Notes under the pieces: model-generated
What the model was told of the DNA's origin: nothing
The model's input: only the letters and a program-made list of their open reading frames with translations
The model's database searches: none
Part shown: positions 34,322-45,920 of the stretch, one piece after another
Position numbering within the stretch: position 1 is the first letter of the stretch
Layout: the number at the start of each line of letters is the position of its first letter
Program-made: the position numbers and the translations under genes
DNA from: Rhizomys pruinosus
Lineage: Eukaryota > Chordata > Mammalia > Rodentia > Spalacidae
Assembly (NCBI GenBank): GCA_009823505.1
Contig: VZQC01007984.1
Span: 1,162,519 to 1,226,518, forward strand
Reading direction: 5' to 3'
DNA: 64,000 bases

Positions 34322-34739
34322 CTTGGTGTCCTAGTTTGTCTTCCATTGCTATGACAAAATACTCTGACCGACACCAACTTGGGTAGGAAAGGGTTTATTC
34401 AGCTTACATCTCCTGGGTCACAGTTCATCACTTAGGGAGCCCAAGGCAGGAACTCAGGGCAGGAACCTGGAGGCAAGAGCTGAAGCACAGGCCATGCAGG
34501 AATGCTGTTCACTGGCTTGCTCCCCTGGCTCATGCCCAGTCTGCTTTCTTATACTGTACACAACAACCTGTCCAGGGTGGCACCACTCATTGTGGGCTGG
34601 GCCCTCCCACATTGCCTGACAATCAAGACAATACTCCACAGATGTGGCCACAGGCCAATCCAATGGAGCCAATTCCCCAATTGAGGCTCCCTCAACCCAG
34701 GTGTGTCAAGTTAACACTAAAGCCATCCAGCACACTTGG
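34322..34739. mobile_element. Solo LTR-like element in L1 ORF2
   Basis: A 408-bp insert, 'tgtcctagtttgtc...' to '...gccatccagcaca' (TG...CA ends), with 5-bp TSD cttgg (34322-34326, 34735-34739). The empty site can be read from intact L1 copies ('acttgggttgcttcc'). Ends and TSD length suggest a solo LTR of an old rodent endogenous retrovirus. No coding sequence. Confidence 0.72.
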
Positions 34740-35821
34740 ATTGCTTCCAGCTCTTTGCTATTGTGAAGAAAGCTGCAATAAACATAGATGTGCAGGTATC
34801 TCTGCGATTGGATGAATCTTGTGGGTATATAACCAGGAGTAGTAAGAATGGGTCAGGTGATAGGCATCTAGAAACAAACCTGACCAAACACACTAAAAAT
34901 CTCTACAATTAAAATTTTAAATCCCTCAAGAGGGAGAAAGATACTAGAAAACCTCCCATGATCCTGGATTGGAGGACTCAATATAGTAAAAATGACCATC
35001 CTGCCCAAAGTAATATACAGATTCAATGCAATCCCAATTAGAATCCCCACGAGCTTCTTCACAGACATAGAAAAAAATCCTAAAGTTCATATGGAGAAAC
35101 AAAAGACCCCAGATAGCCAAGCAACCCTGAGCAAAAAGACCAATACAGGGGGGGATTACCATACCAGGCTTCAAGCTATAATACAGGGCTATAGTGATAA
35201 AAAACAGCCTTGTATTGGCACAAAAACGGACACATAGATCAATGGAACAAAATTGAGGATCCAAACCTGAGCACATCCAATTTCAGCCACCTCACATTCA
35301 ACAAAGGGGCCAAGAAGACTCAATGAAGGAAAGACAGCATCTTTAGCAAAAATGCTGGCATAACTGGATCACCACTTGTAGAAGAACAAAGCTAAACCCC
35401 TACCTCTCACCATGCACAAAAATCAACTCCAAATGTATTAAAGACCTCAATGTGAAACTAGAAATACTGAAAATGATAGAAGAAAATGTTGATAATAACA
35501 TACAAGACATAGGAGTAGGAAAAGAGTTTCTAAATCAGACAGCAGCTGCACAAAAAATAAGGTCAACAATTGACAAATGGGACCTTATGAAACTCAAGAG
35601 CTTCTCTACAGTGGAAAAAACAATCAGGGAAGTGAAGAGAAAACCCACCAAGTGGGAGGAAACATTCACTGCTGACACATCTGACAGAGCATTAACTTCC
35701 AGAATATATAAACTTCTCAAAAAACAAAAGTAAGAAAACAAATGACTCACTCAAAAGATGGAGTAAAGAGCTGAACAGAAACTTCACTAGTGAGGAAGTA
35801 AAGATGGCTGAGAAACATCTT

Positions 35822-36090
35822 AAAAAGTGTTCACTAGGACTGGAGAGATGGCCTAGCAGTTAAGAGTGCCGACCGCTCTTACAGAGGACCCAGGTTCGAT
35901 CCCCAGCACCCACATGGCGGCTGAGAACCGTCTGATACTCCAATTCCAGGAGAACTCCAGTTCCAGGGGAATCCGACACCCTCTTCTGACCTCTTCGGCA
36001 TTGAAGACACAGGTGCACACACTTGCATGCAGACAGTACATTCATACACATACAGAAATAAATAAAAAAAATTTTTAAAAAGTGTTCACT
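35822..36090 (+). mobile_element. B2 SINE inserted in L1 ORF2 at a recurrent site
   Basis: Full-length B2 (35836-36076) with 14-bp TSD aaaaagtgttcact. The target 'catctt/aaaaagtgttca' is the same ORF2 position at which L1s inserted near 3,500 and 23,146. Confidence 0.95.
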
Positions 36091-36254
36091 AATAATTAAG
36101 GAAATGCAAATTAAAACCAACTTAAGATTTCATCTTACTCCAGTAAGACTAGCTATAATCCAGAAAACAAAGGATACCAAATGCTGGAGAGATTGTGGGA
36201 AAGGGGAACACTCATCCACTGCTGGTAGGAATGTAAACTCATGCAACCCCTATT

Positions 36255-36503
36255 GAAAGTGGTGTGGAGGGGGCTGGAGAGATAGCCTAGCGGTTAAGAG
36301 CACCAACTGCTCTTGCAGAGGACCTGGGTTCGATCCCCAGCACCCACATGGTGGCCAAGAACCATCTGTAACTCCAATTCCAGGAGAACCACAGGAGAAC
36401 CACAGTTCCAGGGGAATCCGAGACCCTCTTCTGACCTCCGCGGCATTGTGCGACACGGGTGCACAAACCTACATGCAGACAATACAGTCATACACATACA
36501 AAA

Positions 36504-36546
<43 letters not shown>

Positions 36547-36577
36547 ATATTAGGAAAAAAAAAGAAAGTGGTGTGGA
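36255..36577 (+). mobile_element. B2 SINE with long (AAAT)n tail
   Basis: B2 (36269-36563) with 14-bp TSD gaaagtggtgtgga. The internal motif array is rearranged ('ccacaggagaaccacag'). It is the second B2 inside the same L1. Confidence 0.95.
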
Positions 36578-37186
36578 GAACTCTTAGAAACTGAAAACAA
36601 GATTTCTTCATCAAGTTTAGGCCCATTTCCCCTTCCTTGTCCCCCACCTGGCCAGAGCGCTTGCATTCTGCCACACATATCTTTCATCTTTTTCTCAATC
36701 TTTTTTGAATTTTTCAGTCCAGAAGTATACTGTTTGGGGCAGAAGTTTACTGCTTCAGTCAGTTCTTTGATCCAGTCTTTTTTTTTCTTCTTGTTCTTTC
36801 CAATTTGTATCATTCCAAAATATGCATACATACATGGCACACATATACCAAAATTAGGACATCTGAAAATAAACTATAGGTCAATTCCAATACATGTTCA
36901 GGATTCACATTTTGACAGTTGAGTTGCAGGCAGGTAAAAAAAAAAAAAAAAGGAAAAGAAAAAAATACTACTTTACATTCCTACTTTACACAGCAAGTTG
37001 ATGGTTCCTAGCATCTTGTTTGGAGACTCAAAACTGCCTACCTCGAACTCCAGAGAATCTGACATCTACTCCTGGCCCACAGGCATCTGTACTCATGTAC
37101 ATGCATGCATATATACATAAACACATCCCACACACATACACATGATTTAAAAAATAATAAAAATATTTTATATAAAAAAACAAAGC

Positions 37187-37350
37187 CAGCCAGGCATGGT
37201 GGCGCACACCTTTATTCCTAGCACTTGGGAGGCAGAGGCAGGTGGATCTTTGTGAGTTCAATGCCAGCTTGGTCTCACAGAGTGAGTTCCAGGACAGCTG
37301 GGGCTACAGGGAGACCCTGTCTCGAAAAAGGCAAAAAAAAAAAAAAAACC
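37187..37350 (+). mobile_element. B1 SINE
   Basis: Complete B1 with a poly(A) tail of about 16 bp. Confidence 0.93.
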
Positions 37351-38651
37351 CAAAGTGGTTTTATATGAGTTGTACATTTATCATTTTAAAGCAAAGCTAG
37401 CAGATCCTATATATTCTCCTCAGGTTTAGAAAGGCTGTAATCTTTCTGAGACTCCTCCAGCCAGTAGAGGAGTTCCTCTTAGCTCTTCAGTTCATAAAGC
37501 AAGATTCCACTGAGCATTTTTTTCTATAAGGAGCAGTAAGCTGCTAAAGAGGGAAATGTTTCCAGTGATCAATTACACAAAAAAGCAAGTAAACTGAGTT
37601 GGAAAGCACCTGATAATACATTTTTATACTTCTATGGTAATAAGAAGACACTGATATGTAGTGGGAAAAGACCTAAATCAGACAAAATGCCAACTCTGTT
37701 ATAACCCTCACATTTTCATTTCCTAGTCTCTACTGGACAGAACATCTATGCTGTCGCATACCAGTTTGTCTTTTTAAACTGAGAATTTAAGGAAACTAGA
37801 AATTGTTTCAGCATTCCACAATTTCAATCTCTAGATCCTTTTTTTAAATGTTTTGTTTGTTTGTTTGTTTGTTGTTGTTGTTTTTAATCTCTGCCTTCTC
37901 AATGAAGAGGTCTTTCAAACCTCTGGAATTTAGTGAAGTCAATCAGAACTTTAAATTGTCCTCCAAGTAGGAAATGGAGTGCAGACTATTTTCGTGACCT
38001 TTGAAATTACAGCACCTTGCTGATTGTAAAGTAATATCATATCACAACACTGTCAAGACTAGGAAACAAGACATTCAAGCTAAATACCAAGGAATTCAAA
38101 ACAAAGGAAAGGTGGCCATGAGTAATCTCCTGTTACATCCCATTATGCACCTAAATAAAAACTTTTGATATTTCCATGCTTCTCTCAGTCAACTTCAATG
38201 GCATGCTCAGGGGGTGCGGGGGTGGGAGGAAGTTCAAGCAGTCTGTCAGAAGGTTCAGGGTAAAGCAAATATTTCCTTTATAGTCCAAGTAGCTCCCAAT
38301 GTTGTTGGGAAAGTATCCACAGGCTAGCAATATTAAGATTGCCAAAGCAATGTTAAAATTGAGAATGCTAGGATAAAGCAAGGCAGCTGCTGTTGTCCTT
38401 CACACCTGACAGGCAAACTTCCCCTTTATCAGTGGGAAGCTTTGGTTAGGGCAAGTGCTCTGATCACTTGCAATCCCTTACAGTTAGTCCTAAAGTGGTT
38501 GTGTTCCTCCAATTACTATATATCCTTGAATTGCCAGTGGGTTACAGTGGCAAGGGGGTCTGATGTGTGCTATGGTGTCAAGATACAGACAAAAATGCCT
38601 CAGAACACCACAAATACAGTAATGAAAAATCTGAGGTTAAAAACCAGGAAA
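37351..38651. other. Unassigned low-repeat DNA
   Basis: About 1.3 kb without a confident repeat, apart from a short (TTTG)n run near 37,855-37,870 and a faint MIR-like trace near 37,670-37,745. A 76-codon minus-strand frame (38,151-38,381) has a hydrophobic start but no recognisable family. Confidence 0.5.
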
Positions 38652-38806
38652 TGAGTGGTGGCGCATGCCTTTAATCCTAGCACTCGGGAGGCAGAGGCAG
38701 GCGGATCTTTGTGAGTTCAAGGCCAGTCTGGTCTACAGAGCGAGTTCCAGGACAGCTGGGGCTACAGGGAGACCCAGTCTCCAAAAGACCAAAAAAAAAA
38801 AAAATC
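38652..38806 (+). mobile_element. B1 SINE, slightly 5'-truncated
   Basis: Starts at 'gtggtggcgcatgcc' and ends in 14 A residues. The flanks 'aggaaatgag' and 'aagcaatgag' suggest a diverged TSD. Confidence 0.92.
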
Positions 38807-39180
38807 AAGCAATGAGAAATTCTGTGAACAAGTTCTTGTGCTGGAAGTCCATTATTGTGATAGAACTTTTGATCCTGTTATCCTGAATGTGCAGACTTCT
38901 GAGGTACAAAGAATATGGAAAGCAATGCATATACATCACTGATCAGGTTCTGGACAAATGAGAAGCAAACAATAATTATGGAAGCAAATTCTCAGCTTCA
39001 CAAATTGTTTAGTTTAAGTGTATTACTGAAGTAGGACTGCCATCATCAGACTCCCAAATTAGACAAACGGAGGCGTCTAGTTGCAGACATTGCGGACAAA
39101 GCAAAGACCCCTATGCAGTTTCAGTCCACACTGCAAAGAAGAAAAGAAAGCTTACCTTGGGATCACTCCTGTAAAGACCC
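38807..39180. other. Unassigned DNA
   Basis: Short spacer, nothing recognised. Confidence 0.4.
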
Positions 39181-39525
39181 ATGTGTGTATGGCGGGTGGG
39201 ACGTGGCCATGCATGTATGTACACATGTATATGGGTATATGACTTGTGCATAAAACTATGGAGGCCAAAGGTCAATGTCAAGTGTTTTCCTCTATCACTC
39301 TCCATCTTATTTTTTGAAATAGAGTCTCTCACTGATCCTGAAGTTCACAGACTAGGCTAGACCAGCTAGCCAATAAACCCCTGGGATCCTCCTTTCTTCA
39401 CATCTTAGAATGGAATTACAGATGAGGGATGGCATGCCCAGCTTTAATGTGGGTGTCATGATTTGAACTCGGGTCATCATGCTTGCACAGCAAGCAGTTA
39501 GTCACTGAGCCATCAGCATAGTCCT
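39181..39525 (-). mobile_element. B4-type composite SINE
   Basis: Alternating TG/CA-like tail, then 'gaaatagagtctctcactgatcctgaagttcacag' (B1-like half) and 'gtgggtgtcatgatttgaactcgggtcatcatgcttgcac' (tRNA-like head). Confidence 0.78.
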
Positions 39526-41750
39526 GTTATTCTATCTTAAAGGAAAATATAATTCAAAATGTTATATTTTGGGAAGTATTCACTAGAACCAAAATATGGG
39601 TTTCCTAAATCTTTATGTCTAAAATATTAAAATTTTGATTTATTTGGAGGTGCAAGTAGAAACTAGGAAGGAAAGGCAAGCTAGATTTTGTAATGTCTTA
39701 TTCTCAGAACACAAATTTCAAATATCTGGAGCTTCAGACTTGGGCAAAGATATCTTTAGATACCTTATTTTAAAATCTTTGGCACATCCAGTTGTTAAGG
39801 TAAATTTTTATGCCATACCATCCAGAGGAAATTCAAATTTATATATTAAACAGATCTATTGAACTTGGGCTTATAGATGCATTATTTTGTATTTGTCTTG
39901 CTAAATCACAGCAATTATAGTAATATAATGAAACAATTTTATACACTGTAGTTTGTGAATAGAAACATTTGTGCATTAGTTATTCACTTCTTTACTTATT
40001 TCATCTGAACATGTGCTAGGCTCTGTGCTTGGTAATTTATGCACGGTTGGGCTCTGTCTTTAACTAGGTGTGTTCAAGTCAGAGAAATGGACACACAGAT
40101 GAATATAATTAAATACTGCTGCTGGATCAACAGGAGGAAAATAACCTGTAGTGGGTACATAAAGGACAAGGATGTGAATTTATTTTAAGCTCTGAACTTT
40201 CAAAGTTCATCCTGGAGATTTTATACTAGATATAACATTTTCTAAACAGGTTTACTTTATAAACTTATAGGAGCTTCATCCACCTAGCTCAGCATGTAAA
40301 TAAAAATGATTTATATTTACTCTCCATATAACCCTCAAGCAAAGAAAGAGCAAATGATTGCTATTAATTATCATCATATGAATGATCACTTTAGCATTTC
40401 CCTGATAGTCACCGTATTTTTAAAGTTCAGGTTAGGAAAAGAAAATGCTTGGATTCCAAAAAGTTAGGATAATGTAACAACTGAATGGCACATCTATGAA
40501 AGACAATGCACTCCATTATCCTCCTCTTATTCCAGAAAAGAGTGACAAGTCCCTGTAGAATGTCTGAGCTGACCATGCAATAAGCCAATAATTTAATGAA
40601 TCCTCAGAAAGAAGCTGTTTCATGATTTGTTCTGTGCCTATGGGGATGTTTTCAATGAAATACAGTATGTTCCCAAATCATATAGGATCCTATGAAACTG
40701 ATTGATACTGTAAATGAAATATTGAGCAATCTGTCAGAAAAGAGGAAATGTTTCTGAATCTTCTATGAAAAGTTATTTAGCAAAGTTTATTGTGGAGTTT
40801 AAAAATGGGCCTGTGTTATTTTACTGATGAAGCATCTCCAATCTCCATTGTCAACTGGGCGATTCATTCTACTGAACTCAGATCCCATGGGTCTTGATTG
40901 TTCTTGTGATGGGAACATAAGCACTAACTGACATAAATCCCCAGTTATGGAACACTCAGTTCTAAAAATAATTGCCTTATTAACATGGGATCAATCTTAG
41001 TATGCACTGCTAGGACACGTGTCCACAGTTCTCAAAGGTTTCCTTCACTGTGATTTATTTGCTTTGCTCCAAATAGGTCTGTACTCTATTTTTTCCTCCT
41101 TGAAATGAGTAATCTATCCAATTACATGTTCCTCATAAACACTTTAGATATAGTCAGCAAATAACACGTGTATTTGATTTCACAAGCTTGCTTAAATTCT
41201 TGAGACAGTCCTTCATTTTACTGCTAACAAATACACAATATAGGCCAAGAGATTACAGCAAACCACAATGAGATTGTGAGTCAGTTCACAAAGACTGTTG
41301 GGGAAATATCTATAGTCTGAACACACTAGGTAGCAATCGTGGAAATGACAGGCCATTTGTCATGTAGTGAGGGGTAAACAGCATTAGTCTACAGATGTGA
41401 AACTGGTGGCGGAAATGCAGAAGTCTCAGAAAGGGCACATGAAGCGGCAGGAAGGAATGAAGGCCCGGGTTTCACTGTCCTAGGGAAAGCTGCATAGCAT
41501 CTAAGATAAGGGTCCTAAGAATAAGCAGACAATCTGAACTGATACTGATAATGAGTTTTAAGGCCACAACTGGCCAAGATGGAGAGCAGTGTGGCTGAAG
41601 TAAGACTATTATGTTGCTGCTGGCATTAAGGTTAATACACTAATGTTAATATATGCTGCCGGTATTAATATAGAAGGGATCAAAGCAATGAAATCACAGT
41701 CAGGAGGAGATTGAGGAAATAGGAAGTCAGAAATCATTAAGGATGGGTGT
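39526..41750. other. Longest repeat-poor stretch of the window
   Basis: About 2.2 kb with only a faint L2-like 3' end (39,985-40,115: 'gtgctaggctctgtgcttgg', 'cagagaaatggacacacag') and no rodent SINE or LINE. It holds a perfect 12-bp palindrome ggacacgtgtcc (41013-41024) and a MEF2-consensus-like ctaaaaataa (about 40,963-40,972). No exon structure is evident. Confidence 0.5.
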
Positions 41751-41919
41751 GCTCTCCAAAAATTTACAAGCTGAAGTCTTAGCCCCAAGTCTGTAATTAG
41801 TATAAGGAAGTAAGGTAAAATGAGATTATAAAGTTAGAGCTCTGATCTGACAGAATTAATTTTTATTTTAGTTTTGTTTTATTTTGTTTTGACATTTTTT
41901 TATTTTGTTTTAATTTTGT

Positions 41920-42077
41920 TGTTTTGGGATAATATCTCATTGTATAGTTTTGCCTGGCATGGAGCTTATTATGTAGAAGACTAGCTTGGCCTGATACTTT
42001 TAGAGATACTCCTGCCTTGATATCTGGAGCATATCTCAAGTACTGGGACTACTGGCAAATGCCACCATGTTTGTCAG
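41920..42077 (-). mobile_element. B1 SINE, old
   Basis: 'ttgggataatatctcattgtatag...ctggcatggagcttattatgtag' to 'ggcaaatgccaccatgtttg' is a B1 with heavy divergence and a T-rich tail upstream. Confidence 0.75.
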
Positions 42078-42079
42078 TA

Positions 42080-42292
42080 TTAATGTTTTTAATTTTTTAA
42101 TTTATTATTATTACTATTATGATGGTGATTTGTGTGTGTGTGAGAGAGAGAGAGAGAGAGTCATGTCTGGAAATTGGAAGACAATTTTGTGGAGTCAGTT
42201 CTCTCATGTGGGTTCTGGTGGTCCAACTCAGGTTGCCAAGCTTGTTCAGCAAGCACCTTTACCATTTCATCCTTGCACCACACCCCAGGATT
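42080..42292 (-). mobile_element. B3/B4-type SINE with (GT)n(GA)n
   Basis: A GTGT/GAGA run (about 42,128-42,160) precedes 'gtggagtcagttctctcatgtgggttctggtggtccaactcagg...cagcaagcacctttacc', a tRNA-like head read antisense. Confidence 0.72.
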
Positions 42293-42530
42293 AATGCTTT
42301 TATAAGAAAAACCACTTCAGACACATAAAGCAAAGACCAAGTAGTAACACAGTAGGAAAGCCATTCAAAAGCCAAGAAAGAGCCATCACCAGACACCAAT
42401 GCTTCAGGAAAGTTGGTGCTGAATTTGTAATCTGCAGACCTATGAGAAGATAAATTTCTGTTGCTTAAGTTACCACAGTATGGAATGTTTTGTTGCAGAA
42501 ATACAATAATAACACAATAAGCATTGTCTG

Positions 42531-43300
42531 CTGGAAAAATTGGAAAGGGAGTCACATGATGCCATATTTTCATTGTAAAAGTTTTTCTTTTGAGTATGCC
42601 TTTAAAGATGTTTCCAGAAAGGAGAAATCTGAATGAAGAATGTTATTAAAGGTGTTCCCTACTCAAAAACATCTCCCTAGGAAATGTTTTTACAAATTCA
42701 TTATCCAAGGCGTACAAAAGGTACTACAGCTTTGGTCCACAGGAGCCAGGCTACATTTTGGGTTTGTAACAGGATTTATCAGCATTGGTTATGTGGTGCT
42801 GAGTTTTTAGGCATGAGTAGAGAGGGTCATGGAGTCTTGTATCAAGGTTCAAAAATGTCACTGAGAACAGGTAGTGTGTGTCAGGGTCAGAATCCCTGCA
42901 AAGAATTCTTTGAGAGGCCATTGTATGAAGCTCTGTAAGCAAAACCTAAGTTGCAGTGGAGACTGTGGGATGCTAGATGCCAAGATTGTGGGACATCTGC
43001 TAAGGAAAGTTCCAGACACAGAGTGGAGTCAGCCCAAGAGAGAAGACATATGTGCTGCAGGTGGCATGTCTGGAGCAGTAGATCTGCACAGGATGTTGGA
43101 GACTAGGTGAATTTCATCAGAAGCTCCAGATACCACACTTGAAACTTTAGAATTTGATATTTAGCCTGTTAAGCTTTGATCTTCCTTTGGCCCAATCTTT
43201 CTTTGCAGTGTCCTCCATTCATTCATTTTAGAAATGAATATTTTCCTCTGTCCCTTTGCATATTAGAAGCATATAATTAATTTTTTAAGGGGATCACAGT
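42531..43300. other. Unassigned DNA, perhaps old MaLR internal sequence
   Basis: No gene. It lies between an MLT1-like LTR and another MaLR-type LTR, so it may be decayed internal sequence. I cannot prove it. Short plus-strand frames (84 and 78 codons) show no family features. Confidence 0.35.
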
Positions 43301-43385
43301 GACAAGATTGCTTTGAGTCTCAGAAGAGACTTTAGACTTTGGAATAATGTTGAGACTGTTAAAGACTACCGGGAATTTTACATTT

Positions 43386-43590
43386 TTTAATTAATTTATT
43401 TATTTTTGTGTGTATGAGTGTACTGTCTGCATGTAGGTTGGTGCACCTGTGTAATGCAATGCTGCGGAGGTCAGAAGAGGGTGTCAGATTCCCCTGGAAC
43501 TGGAGTTAAAGACAGTTCTTAGCTGCCACGTGGGTGCTGGGACTCGAACCTGGGTCCTCTGCCAGAGCAGTCGTAACCGCTGAGTCCCCC
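43386..43590 (-). mobile_element. B2 SINE, single-motif form
   Basis: Minus-strand B2 with part of the head missing ('gagcagtcgtaacc'). Flanks 'aagactaccgggaatttta' and 'aagactattgggaatttta' form a diverged 19-bp TSD, with about 30 bp of C/T-rich filler at the 5' end of the element. Confidence 0.88.
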
Positions 43591-43734
43591 CTCCCCCCCG
43601 CCTTTTGTAATTTGTTTTTTAAGACTATTGGGAATTTTAGCGGTATACTAAGTGAATTTGCCATTGCGAGATGAAAATGAGACTTTAAGATCGTGAGTAG
43701 AATGATATGAATTTAAAGTCATGAGATTAAGTGT

Positions 43735-44121
43735 CAGGTTGAGAAGACATGTAGTTGTGATGGTTAATCTTTGTTATCAACTTGGCTAAATTTAGAAAGA
43801 CCATGGAAACATACTCCTGGCTACATCTATGAGTTCGCTTCCATAAAATGTAACTGAACTGGGAAGTCCCAACTTGGATGTGTCAGCATTCCCTGCACTG
43901 TATTCCTTGACTGAATGAAGATCAAAGAAGTTTAACACAGACACTCTTCTATCTCTGTTGATGGTGGAGGCAATGTGACCAGCTGCCTCATATTTCTGCC
44001 TCTGTAACTTCCCCACCCTGATGAACTGTACTATCAAACTGTGACCCAAAACACACCTTTTCTTCCTTACAGTGATTTGGCCAAGTATTTTGTCACAGCA
44101 ATGAGTAAAGTAATAATTCTG
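43735..44121 (+). mobile_element. MaLR/ERVL-type LTR
   Basis: 'tgtgatggttaatctttgttatcaacttggc' to 'ttggccaagtattttgtcacagcaatgagtaaagtaat' fits a rodent MaLR/ERVL LTR start and end. A 110-codon antisense frame within it is a by-product. Confidence 0.65.
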
Positions 44122-44329
44122 CATCTGGAGAGATGGCTCAGTGGTTGAGAATACCAGCTGCTCTTACAGAGAACCTGTGTTTGGTTCTCTCACATGGTGG
44201 CTAACAACTAACTGCAACTCCAGTTCCAGGGGATCCAAAGCTGCTTCTGGTCCCCAGGGGCATTGTGTGCATGGGTGTACTTATATACATGTAGGTGAAT
44301 ACTCATACATACAAAATAAAAAATAAATT

Positions 44330-44366
<37 letters not shown>
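44122..44366 (+). mobile_element. B2 SINE with (ATC)n tail
   Basis: 'ctggagagatggctcagtggttgag...gctgctcttacagag' head, single-motif body, then an A-rich tail that has turned into an ATC microsatellite of about 12 units (44,331-44,366). Confidence 0.9.
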
Positions 44367-45305
44367 TTACCATGTCATAAAAATACACCCAGTTTAGAAA
44401 CAGAAAAAATTAAAATGCACAAAATTCATTGTTCCCCTGAGTTTTATCTGCTGTCCTTGTCTAAATCTCCCCAGACTATTTCAAACCTTTAGTTATTTTC
44501 TCAGCTTCTTCAAAGGTTGACTTTAAGAAGCTTTGCTAGTGTTGAACTGTTTTATAGATGAAAGGCTTTCTAGAAGTTCTTACTGTCTTATTCCCACTAA
44601 CGTCACTATGTTAAAAATTTAAATACAAATGTACACCAAACAACCTTTACTAATCCTAATAGCTGGATTGATTTTGAATACCTCTACCTGCAAACAGATT
44701 TTTTGTATTTTTTTTGCCTTTTCTACTCTTCATGATTTTTTTTTCCTTAAATAATGCTCCCTAACATGATATTCAATAGAAGCTGTCAAAAAAAACTTTC
44801 TCGTGCTGTTGCCAATCTTAAAGCAAGATTTGATGTTCCTGTTAATGTTGGTCTGATATTTGATATAAATTATACTGGGTTAAAAATTCATGCTTCTTTT
44901 TCAGTATTCTAACATTTATAATATAAATATATAATTTCTATTCACACATTTAATAATATAATTATTCTCCTCTATAATCTGTATTTGGTGAATTATATTA
45001 AGTTATTATATAATATAAACCAACAATCAGATAAATTCATCCTGTCATAATTTCTTATCCATTTATTTTTTATTGGCATAAATTGCTCAAATTTTGCTTA
45101 GAATTTTGAATCACTGTTCAAGATTGTGGTTGGCCTACAACATCTGTCTTCATCTTATTTTTTCAGGTACTGAAAGCATTAATATCTTCCAGATTCATGA
45201 ATGGCTTGAAAAGTTTTTCACAGTATTGGAAAGGTTTCATGTAGTAATGGAATACTCTGCACTGAGAATTTGAAAATGCTCACCTGTGAAAGCCCTGAAC
45301 TTTGG

Positions 45306-45495
45306 TTATTTTATGTGTATATGTGTATGGCTTGCATGCATGTAAGTGCAATGCTTTCAGAGTTCAGAAGGAGCACTTGATCCCCTGGAACTGGAGTTAT
45401 AGACAGTTGTTAGCCACCATGTGGATGCAGGGAATCCATTCCAGATATTCTGCAGGAGCAGTCAATGCTCTTAACCACTGAGCCATCTCTCCAGC
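45306..45495 (-). mobile_element. B2 SINE, single-motif form
   Basis: Minus-strand B2 'ttatgtgtatatgtgtatgg' to 'ccatctctccagc', diverged, lying inside L1M sequence. Confidence 0.88.
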
Positions 45496-45584
45496 TTCTA
45501 TAAAACAATTTTTGATTAATGATTCAGTTCTTTCCATTCAAATGTAGATTTGCAAATTTTCTCCTTAATTATTTCTGCTAGTGT

Positions 45585-45920
45585 TTTAGACTGGGTAGTT
45601 TGCTCTAATAAATTACATTAACTGGGTGGTTCGCACAGGACAGAGATTAATTTCTCACATTCCTGGACTCTGGGAAGTTCAAGATCAAGGCAGATTTGGT
45701 GACTGGCTAAGTCTGGTTCCTGTGCACAGTGATATATTTATCTGTCCTACCATGAGAGGTGTTCAGGGTTTTTCGCAGGCTTCTCTTACGAGGGTATTGA
45801 TCTCATGGCGTCACTTCTAGGCCTCACTTCTTAACTCCTTCACCTTAAAAGATTGGAATTTCAATACAGAGATCATGGAAATACATACGGATTCAGACTG
45901 TAGGAGGCAGCTTATATATT
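45585..45920 (-). mobile_element. MLT1-like (MaLR) LTR
   Basis: 'actgggtggttcgcacaggacagagattaatttctcac', 'ctctgggaagttcaagatcaagg' and '...atacagagatcatggaaatac' read as an inverted MLT1-type LTR. It sits within an L1M copy. Confidence 0.6.

Larger units (their letters stand above)
33416..36608 (-). mobile_element. L1 with 5' inversion and an extra 150-bp 3' piece
   Basis: TSD acaagatttctt (33416-33427, 36597-36608). From the left: a 150-bp Lx-like 3' end (33,428-33,578), then the T-rich tail, 3'UTR and ORF2 C-terminal part of a younger L1 on the minus strand (to 34,865), then inverted ORF2 on the plus strand (34,866-36,596). The two ORF2 parts meet within a few bases of each other in L1 sense. 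It carries a solo LTR and two B2s. All frames are broken. Confidence 0.85.
33369..37017 (-). mobile_element. L1 3'UTR copy that split the SINE
   Basis: Outer L1: terminal 3' end at 33,384-33,427, resuming as 3'UTR at 36,597-36,930, minus strand, with an A-rich patch near 36,940. It never reaches ORF2, so it inserted 5'-truncated. A 3.2-kb L1 then landed only about 40 bp from its 3' end. Confidence 0.82.
33307..37165 (+). mobile_element. B3/B2-type SINE split by a 3.6-kb L1 nest
   Basis: The head 'gggcctggagagacacttcagtgctt...gagtttggttcctagcatctt' (33307-33383) continues at 37003 with 'gttcctagcatcttgtttgg...' to an A-rich end near 37,165. The split is marked by the 15-bp TSD ggttcctagcatctt (33369-33383, 37003-37017). 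This is the oldest layer of the nest. Confidence 0.82.
41751..42530 (+). mobile_element. MLT1-like (MaLR) LTR, split by two SINEs
   Basis: 'tctccaaaaatttacaagctgaagtcttagcccc' and, after the SINEs, 'ggattaatgcttttataag', 'aagaaagagccatcaccagacacc', 'gagaagataaatttctgttgcttaag' follow MLT1 order. Ancient and non-coding. Confidence 0.65.

Noticed and set aside
43792..44124. 110-codon minus-strand frame
   Set aside because: It lies antisense within a MaLR-type LTR and is a by-product of that sequence.
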